Positions 56,571 to 64,000 of a stretch of 64,000 nucleotides of DNA are shown here, one piece after another (the first letter of the stretch is position 1; every line of letters starts with the position of its first letter). The position numbers and the translations under genes were made by a program. The stretch is from Himantopus leucocephalus (lineage: Eukaryota > Chordata > Aves > Charadriiformes > Recurvirostridae), in assembly GCA_003993805.1 (NCBI GenBank), contig RSEF01000003.1, positions 89,700,457-89,764,456 of the forward strand, written 5' to 3'. The notes beneath the pieces were generated by a model. It saw only the letters and a program-made list of their open reading frames with translations. It ran no database searches and was not told where the DNA came from.

Positions 56571-59500
56571 CTGTAAAGCAAGATAAAAGTATCAGTATCT
56601 TTCATGTGCCAGGTTACCTCAATTCAACAGGATTTAGCACATCTGTGCACCATACTTACTAACCATTTACTAAAGGGAAAGCATACTGATTACAAGTTCT
56701 AAATACCTATATCTTTTAAAATAAATGCAGTCTGACTTTTCTTTTTTGTTAAAACAAAAATATTCCTGCAGACTTCAGATTTTTTTCAATACTTCAAGAC
56801 ACATTAGAAATTTGTTCTAGATATGCATATGTAAATCACACTTTTATACAAATATAATAACACTATTATTGTACTATCTGTATTGATTAATAATCTTAGC
56901 AAACGCATAAGGTTTCGTATGTATTTCCTGAATTAAAGACTGCTTCCATGCATACAGCTTCTGTGTTCAGAACTAACCATTGTTAACAAAAATCCCACAT
57001 GGAGATGGTGAGATAGGAAACTGCAGGTGCATAATCAAGGTAAGACTCAATTTAGCAACTGAAGAAAGAATTTGAAAATAAATCCACAACGTTACTTGCT
57101 CCAAAGTTGCAGCTCTCTTTTTCTTCGCCCCCCCTTCCCCGCGCACAGGGCATGCTTTCTGGAAATTCACAAGTAAATCTGGGACATGCTAAAAAGAGTT
57201 CTCAAAAATGAGGCCTTCTAAAAAAAATTTAGGAACACTAACAGAGCTGTATTAGTACCTTTTTCTTTCTGATCACACAAGGGAAAAACCTTCCTGCTTT
57301 TAAAACTCGGTGACTCTATGGGGGGGGAGAAGCAGCAGCAATATTTGCCTGCCGTGTAATCAGAACTTCCTTTGCCGAGAAGCAGAAGAATAACCTCCTT
57401 TGAGAGCATTCCTCAGGAGATGTTCTCCCAGTGCCTGCTGTCTTTTTTTAAGTCTCAGCAGGATCAAAGTTAGGATGTCTCCTGTAAAAATCATTACCAG
57501 CACCTTGCAGTAATTCTTACATCCATCTATTAAAGGCTGCACAGAAGCGGAGAAGAGCAGTATGAAGGACAGACAGCCATGACAATTCTTCATGGGATGT
57601 AGAAGATAATACCTCTACTGTACATATATACTAGAGAACACATGATGTCAGGGAAAAGGGAATTAAAGATTTATACTGGAGAACCAGGACAAGGTGAGGA
57701 AGGGAGCATATTCACACTGCCTGCACACTGCTGCCCTGGATAATCAAACCACCTATGATACACATGAATTTAATGGAGCAGTGCTTTCCAGTTACAGTGT
57801 TCCTGAGTATATAAAGCAGTTAAAAGTATAAAACAAATGGTCAAAAACATTAAAATCATGTAAGAGAAAGCAAGGCTGCCATATCTGAGCAACATGGCTG
57901 CCACATAGCTTAATACGCTTCATTTAGTATCGGTCATACATGAACATCAATAAATAAATAAATCCCATTATTCAATCTTATTCAGTAAATTAGGGTAAAG
58001 TGTATTACAGAATCTTTGCAGTGATCTCAAAATCAAGAGTTAAAAACCCTGGATGCTTAACCAAACTAAAGAAACAAAGACAGGGAAAACACAGAAATGC
58101 ACATTTATGGCAAAACCAACAGTATCTTGCAAGATACAGTTAAAATGCCTAGTTACGTTTTTATCTACCACAATACCAGATGTGCAATACCAAGATCAGT
58201 GCATCATAAACCACAACTACTTCATGATGTCACTACAACAGAGTTAAGGTTTCCGTGAATATATAGCCATTTCCCTAAGTTATCACATCAGCATTTAAGT
58301 TTAACCCTATGAATTTCTTGTATGAATGTGTACGTAAAAGTATCTTACTGAATTGTGGCTTAAACTTACTGATTACTTTACAATTTGCTCTGTCTGTATG
58401 TCAACGAAATGCATCAACACAGGAAATTCAATGAATAGCTTTGGTCCAAAAGCACAAACCTCAGAACAAATTTAGTGTTTTCTGTCTTGCCAGCTCCTGA
58501 TTCTCCAGAGACTATGATGGACTGACTCATTTTGAGCACTTTCATGTCACGGAATGCTTTATCAGCTTAAAAAGAAGAATAGGTTAAACATGACAAAGAA
58601 ATTAATATCCAGGAGAGTTGCAACCATAAAGTTAAGCTACAATACAAAAATTAAAATGTAACATTTTCAGGAAAAGAAAAGTAAATCTTTACAATTGAGT
58701 GCATCACAACTTATTAAAGTCTGTTTCCCTTTCAATTGCTCACCGTCAAACACTGACATGTAAGAGCTTAAAGCCTTTAAAAACAAAGACCTACTCAACT
58801 ATATCCAGGACAAAATAAAACAAAACTCACCACCTAGAACTAAATCTCTTGAATTAAATGTATTTACAAAATTGTAACCAATCTTACCAATGTGCCCTTT
58901 AAAGGGAAACTTTCAGTTGCACTTTGTAACAAGTAGCATCTGAGACAAGGAAACTTGGAAAAACGTGGGTAGTTTTCTTGTTATGCAACAGGTACTAAAA
59001 CCCCAGCTATTTACATTTTTGATTACAAAACAAAATGCAACAGGGTGAGAAGGCTTTTAACAAGTCAAATGTTGATTTGTAGCTTCCAAACAATTTTTTT
59101 CTTAAACAAAGTGACTGAAATCAGATTTATCCCATTAATAACATTTAAATGCACTTTCTGCCTATAACACAAGCATATAAAAAGAAACAGTGCATGTGCT
59201 CTGGCAACATAATAAAAGGCAAAAGAAATCACTACACTGAAAGACAGTGCCAATCGTAATTATGTCACTCTTCACTTCTAAAATCTGAATTTCTTTCTTT
59301 TCTTTTTTTTTAAATGGTTGTGAATTATATTTAAACTGCTTAGACATAAAACACTGGAGGTACAGAATAATACCAATAGGGTTGCCAGGGTTTCTAATTT
59401 ACAAGTTCTTCAAACTCCGTATCAAGGATGAGATTTGCAATTTTAGCAATCAGTGGATTTATTTTGTAACAGTTTAAAGTAACTTAATTACTGTGACAGG

Positions 59501-59573
59501 TGGCAATTTATGGGATAACTGTGAAGTATTTAATGTTTGTTTTGTAAAAGACAAATACACGCTTAATACATAC
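56571..59573. other. MYO6 introns e2-e3 and e3-e4
   Basis: Introns flanking e3 (58460-58565). No repeat family, RNA gene or extra exon recognised; a short C-rich patch lies near 57127-57145. Confidence 0.65.
58460..58565 (-). CDS. MYO6: MYO6 exon e3: P-loop ATP-binding exon (about residues 131-166)
   Basis: Carries the intact Walker A P-loop GESGAGKT, preceded by MSQSIIVS and followed by ENTKFVL. The P-loop binds the ATP phosphates and Mg. The acceptor is tttaag before CTGATAAAG. The donor is GTTTGT, a non-consensus but acceptable GT site, chosen because e4 then completes the Arg codon (AG|G). Entry and exit phases match e2 and e4. No catalytic residue is altered. Confidence 0.97.
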
Positions 59574-59703
59574 CAATAGCAAAAACATGCGGTGGCAATG
59601 TTCCAAGTGATCTACCCTGGTACTTTTTAATAGTATCTGAAGAATAAAACTTAGGTATATCAAAATATGGATTCACTGCAATAAGAATGTTGGCTACATA
59701 GGT
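59574..59703 (-). CDS. MYO6: MYO6 exon e2: motor core (about residues 88-130)
   Basis: Begins [18 protein letters not shown] and ends LPPHVFAI, including the NPY purine-binding segment near the nucleotide pocket. The acceptor follows a T-rich tract (ttcacag) and the donor is GTATGT. It leaves one base (G) for the Ala codon of e3. Against human MYO6 as I recall it, several solvent-side residues differ ([10 protein letters not shown] for IYSSEAIKSY, and Leu for Arg before PPHVF). The core strands are unchanged. Confidence 0.96.
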
Positions 59704-61772
59704 CTGTGAAAAAAAAAACAATTAACAGCAAACTATTAGCCAGTATCCAACCAAACGGTTAACAGCAATTTTCTATTACTATTGAAGACTATAGCCTAAG
59801 TATACCAATTACATTTACAATTCTCTCCAGCGAATTCAGATACAAAAAAGGGATATATTTTCAGAGTTCCTCTAATTATCTTCTCAGGACTTCTCTGAAA
59901 AAGCACTTCTCGGGAGAATTTCCTAACCACTGAGTTGTGGAGCATGTCCTGAATTTGACCTTTCTCCCAATCTCCTTTTAAATTATTTCCTATTGTCCAA
60001 GTTACTGGATCAAGGATAAGACATCACAAGCTCCTCCTCAAAAGTGAATAAACTAAGCTTCTGGCTAGCACAATGCACTCTCCTCCAATGAGGGGGATAA
60101 TTTTTCAATATCTAATGGAAGCAACTCAGCAGGAAGGAGTGACAGGATCCTGCCTGGGAACGCGCTCAAGCCAGGCAATAAAAGCATTCAGCCGAGAGAA
60201 ATTAGCTATGGCTGCATCCACAGTGAGAAATACAGAATGCAAATGTTCTCTCACAGAGAAGGAATTTGAAAAGAATCTCAAACCAAGACTGCTTTCTACC
60301 TTTCCATAGCATAAGGAAGACTGAAGATAAGTTTTTTTTAAGGTTTTTGAAAAAAACTTTCATAGTTCGGTTATAATGGCCAGATTACATGCAAGGAAGA
60401 ACAGATGTCTGAATGACAGAAAAAAGCAGATTTGCAGGAAAAGGTCTGGAGAAAATCAGATAAATCTTCAGCTTGAATAACTTATTTTGTTTGTTGTTAA
60501 TGAGCATATCCCTAGACAACAGAAATTTGGACATTATCATGATATGTTGATACAAGGCTGGATCACACACAATATATGGATTTTCTTAGATGCTTCTATT
60601 TTCAGCACTTATTTCACTGAAGGAAAACAATTCTTCAAGAGCTGCAAGTACTAATACTAGTTTTCCTTTTAGTAACAAGACAAATACTGTTAACCAGCAT
60701 TAAACAAAAAGCAAAAAAAAAATTGTTGAGTCAAACTGTATCTTAACGTTAGAAGGGAAAGATAGTTAAAATATAAATTGAACCTTTTTTTTTCTCCAGA
60801 AAATACACCCGCTTAGGACAACGTATTAGTAGTATTTATTTACAATGAAGAAAGGCTTTATGAACCTAAATACTATCCTACCTCACAAGCCATTCAGTTT
60901 TAGAATTTTACTTCCTTTGAGGTCTTTTGTTTGTTTTTTTTAATTATTATTTTTCCAGAACAGTGTTCAAATGGCCATTTTTTAAATTTATTTTAAAGCT
61001 GGTGCTTGATCTTGAGCCATGAAGAATTTATAGCTATGTACAGTTAACTGCAACAAAGGAAAACAACCATACTTTCTTTTTACATTTATATAAAATGGTT
61101 TAACTCCATTTTAGAACAGTATGCTAATGCAAGAGTTGATTATTTTAACACAGACACTTAGAAAATATGTAGAACTGTTTTGCATCATCCCTAGCCAGCT
61201 TTCTATTAGAAATAAAAAAAATAAGAAAGAAAGAAAACTCTTATCTTTCTTCTATTTCACAGCTGTCAGTGTCCGGGCAGATGGCAAGGACAAAATGTAA
61301 TTTAGTCAGAATTCATTAAGTACAATTAGGCAACGTGATAGCAATATAAAAGATTAAGATGGACATCTGAGCTAGGAGGTGTCAAAGACGGCACCTGTTT
61401 GCTTCGTTCAAAAATAATGAAGAAAGAAAACCATCTTTGTTAACAGCTACTCTACTGGCGAAGTAAGTTACCTGTAGGAACAGACCTTTGTGATATAACG
61501 CTGTGCTATCGTTGCACATGAACAGTCATGTACAGAAACATCTATTGCTCTGCCTTGTAAAAATTAGCTAAAATTAATGTGATTAATGTGATTCAGATCT
61601 CAAACAAGGTATAATGTAAAAAAAAAAAAAAAGGCCTAAAACCTCCTAAGCTTCCAATGTTACCATTTCTGTTTACTTTCTGTTATAAGAAAACACAGAA
61701 TTCTAAACACTTGTTTTGTCGATTTTTTGAAAGGACATCATTAGACTGGTTGTCATGACACGTAATACTTAC
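59704..61772. other. MYO6 intron e1-e2
   Basis: 2.1 kb, AT-rich with an A run near 61619-61632; nothing recognised. Confidence 0.7.
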
Positions 61773-61846
61773 GTAAATTCTGTCTTTACTGTACCGAACT
61801 TTGATATTGTGAAGGAGAGTGGCTTCATTTAGATACATAAGGGAAC
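61773..61846 (-). CDS. MYO6: MYO6 exon e1: start of motor domain (about residues 64-87)
   Basis: Encodes 24 residues beginning [15 protein letters not shown] and ending SKDRIY, the N-terminal motor segment that leads to the first strands of the transducer core. The acceptor is ttgcag before GTTCCC and the donor is GTAAGT. The exon enters with two bases completing a codon begun in the previous exon (Cys in human) and ends in phase 0. The previous coding exons, with the initiator Met and SH3-like N-terminal subdomain, are not visible in the 2.1 kb to the right and presumably lie beyond 64000. Confidence 0.96.
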
Positions 61847-63774
61847 CTGCAAGTAAAAGACAATCATATACCATTAAGGGCCCAGGACTAGCTTCATGTA
61901 CAGCCAAACAACTAAATCTTAGGATTACGGAGAATTTTACTTCCGCTCTCTTTGGTTGTATTTTAGTCCTATCATTTATATTGTCTTGAGGCAGAACTGA
62001 TGATTCAATGTATGTTTTTAAAAGTGTAAACCTGCTCTTTACTGTACAACTGGAGTTACAGAGAGTTGCTGAACAAGGAATCAGACTGCAGGAGTCTCAA
62101 CACAGGCCCTGCTCAGCGTAGGCTCCCTTTTAACAGCATTTCAGACAAATACGGTGTGTCTCCCTCCATACCGTCCTGTAAGCACAGAAATCGATGCCTA
62201 CCAAAATCCCTAACACCGACCATTTCCTTCCTTCCAGCTCCCCTCTCCAATCTCCGCCATAGCATCCACAGGGTAATACCACCTAATGGACCTTTAGAAT
62301 AATTGCTGTGTTCTGGTGATTTTTAGATATTTATATTCACTGATTCAATCGGGACATACTGTCCTAGAGGCAGCAGCAGGCATCATTGCAACACCAGGCA
62401 CCAATGTGTTTCAATTCTGAATTTTGTTGCTACTAGGCCTCCTCAAAGAAACTGGGGCAGGGAGAAGGGGGAAATGTTAACACAGAAAAACCTAGCTATT
62501 TTTTTCTTCGCTTGTTAATATAAAATAACCGAACCAACTCTGCTGAAACGTTACAAGGCAGCGGCTCAAGGCAGTGAACAGGCACCCACAGAAAGCTTCA
62601 GACTGTACGGGTTCACATTCTGGCAAAGCTGGTCCTTGTTTTCAGCTATAAAGCACTGGAAAGTGTTAGCAGCCTTAATTACAGAGGTCATTACCAGTTC
62701 CCATTGTAACAATATTAAAAACATTATCCCTAAACCAACTGAGGGCACTACTCATTACACAGCCTCCGTTTTCAAATATACTCAATCCTCTTTTTGTCAC
62801 CGCTTAATAATATTCAAGTACCCAACACTATTTTGTCTAGTTACAACTGACTGACTACCATACTGGTAAACCTTACAGTATTAGCGTCGCTTAAAAACCG
62901 GTATACGTCTGATTACTGTTGATAGAGTGAGCACTGTGCCTGTAATTGTAACTGCTACCCCACACATCACACGAGGGCCACATATGCACCTCTCATCTAC
63001 AAAGACGAACAAAGCTGTTTCTTAAGTTGGACCAAGCTGGACCAAGGCCCTTTCTTGAGGAAAAATGTACTCCAATGTATTTACACAAATGTGCAAGAAG
63101 GGCTGCCAGTTCTGATGACCCAAAGTCAACCTGCCCAGCCACCTCACCCTGCAAGGACGCCTGAAGCTCAGTAAGCAGCTCTTAACATCTCCGTCAACGC
63201 TCCTCCTGCTGAACCAAGAGATACTGGTAAAGGATAATGGGAGCTTCTCAAGAGCATCTGTGTTTTTGTCTTCAATCTTTTCCCTTTCCTTCCACGGTGG
63301 ACCCAGGAGTGGCTCTGCCTCCCACCACCTGAGATGGCCCTGAAGCGGAGGCAAGTTCAGCAGCCATTTGCAGCCTCACTCTGGCTTTCGTAGCTCCACT
63401 GAATAACAGGCATTCCTTCCATTACATGACTAAACGTAGCTTTGCTTCAAACGGTTCAAATCGTTCACGTTTCTCAAAGGACCTTGCAACTTCTGGGTTG
63501 TTTAGAAGAAACCATTTCCTCCACAAAACCCCTTGTATGCACATCCCTGTGTGGGCAGAGGCACATCAGGCATGCTTTAGCTTTAGGCTAAGTAAAATCT
63601 CCCTTTGGATCACAAGAGCTTTGGAACTAGGTCTGTGCATGATACCTTCATGAAGCAGCAGGCTGCCTCCATCACCATGGCCCTTCCCCTGCCACCCCAG
63701 CAGATCCACATCACCCACGAACCATGCAGTCACCACTACAGAGGCACCTGAATGCAGGACTTCGCTTCCCCTCC
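61847..63774. other. Presumed MYO6 intron upstream of e1
   Basis: 1.9 kb. No sequence matching the missing N-terminal residues or a promoter-like CpG island was seen. A short internal repeat (ttggaccaagctggaccaag) occurs near 63027-63046. Confidence 0.55.
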
Positions 63775-64000
63775 CCACAGAATCACAGAATTGTCTAGTT
63801 TGGGCGGGAACTTTAAGATCATTGAGTTCAACCATTGACCTAACACTGNCTTCCCTGGGCAGCCTGTTCCAATGTTTGATAACCCTTTCAGTCAAGAAAT
63901 TTTTCCTAATATCCATCCTAAATCTACCCCGGTGCAACTTGAGGCCATTTCCTCTTGTCCTACCGCCTGTTACTTAGGAGAAGAGACTGACCCCCACCTC
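63775..64000 (-). mobile_element. CR1 LINE 3' end (continues past the window)
   Basis: Reading the minus strand, this is the CR1 3' region: the translated part resembles the end of CR1 reverse transcriptase ([21 protein letters not shown]), then GGCAGCCTGTTCC-type and AAGATCATTGAGTTCAACC-type CR1 motifs in reverse complement, ending in the ATTCTGTGATTCTGTG-like terminus at about 63777-63791. One N at 63849. It runs the same way as MYO6, and the 5' part lies beyond 64000. Confidence 0.92.

Overview
This window is vertebrate nuclear DNA, almost certainly from a bird. The main evidence is one large gene on the minus strand whose exons encode unconventional myosin VI (MYO6). Two CR1 retrotransposon ends (4934-5106 and about 63775-64000) have the avian/reptilian CR1 3' terminus. 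Introns are AT-rich and mostly free of young repeats. I compared by eye with the human protein from memory, and human residue numbers below are used only for orientation. No database search was run.

Layout: I could place 27 coding exons between 61846 (5' side) and 4395 (3' side). Every exon is bounded by GT-AG sites, and every junction phase agrees with the next placed exon. They encode about 1000 residues, from about residue 64 of the motor to just past the RRL cargo-adaptor motif of the tail. Both gene ends lie outside the window: the first ~63 residues and the promoter to the right of 64000, and the WWY-containing C-terminal cargo-binding lobe and 3' UTR to the left of 1. One motor segment of about 60 residues (about 300-359) is missing. 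It should lie between exons at 45832-45912 and 44714-44858, where a run of exactly 100 N sits (45289-45388), so I read the loss as an assembly gap and not a deletion.

Region by region: 61846-45832 holds the motor N-terminal half (P-loop, switch I, insert-1). 44440-45070 is a striking GC- and CpG-rich island around one exon. 44714-20743 holds the rest of the motor (TEDS site, switch II, actin-binding loops, SH helices, converter, insert-2 reverse gear). 18995-13260 holds the IQ motif, proximal tail, charged single alpha-helix and ubiquitin-interacting motif. 9541-4395 holds a 39-nt symmetric cassette-like exon and the start of the cargo-binding region. Reading frames are intact throughout, so this looks like a working gene and not a pseudogene.

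The most unusual sequence signal is the GC-island exon. Its third codon positions are about 90% G/C and its protein differs from human at about 13 of 49 residues, mostly toward Ala/Arg/Pro/Gly, while neighbouring exons are AT-leaning and nearly unchanged. Other points of note are a possible ancient terminal-inverted-repeat element (27460-28546), splice-site-proximal U-, C- and G/U-rich tracts, a 127-bp duplication joined at a single N, and several homopolymer runs interrupted by N. I found no bacterial or viral genes, no tRNA or rRNA genes, no CRISPR array and no previously undescribed multi-gene system.
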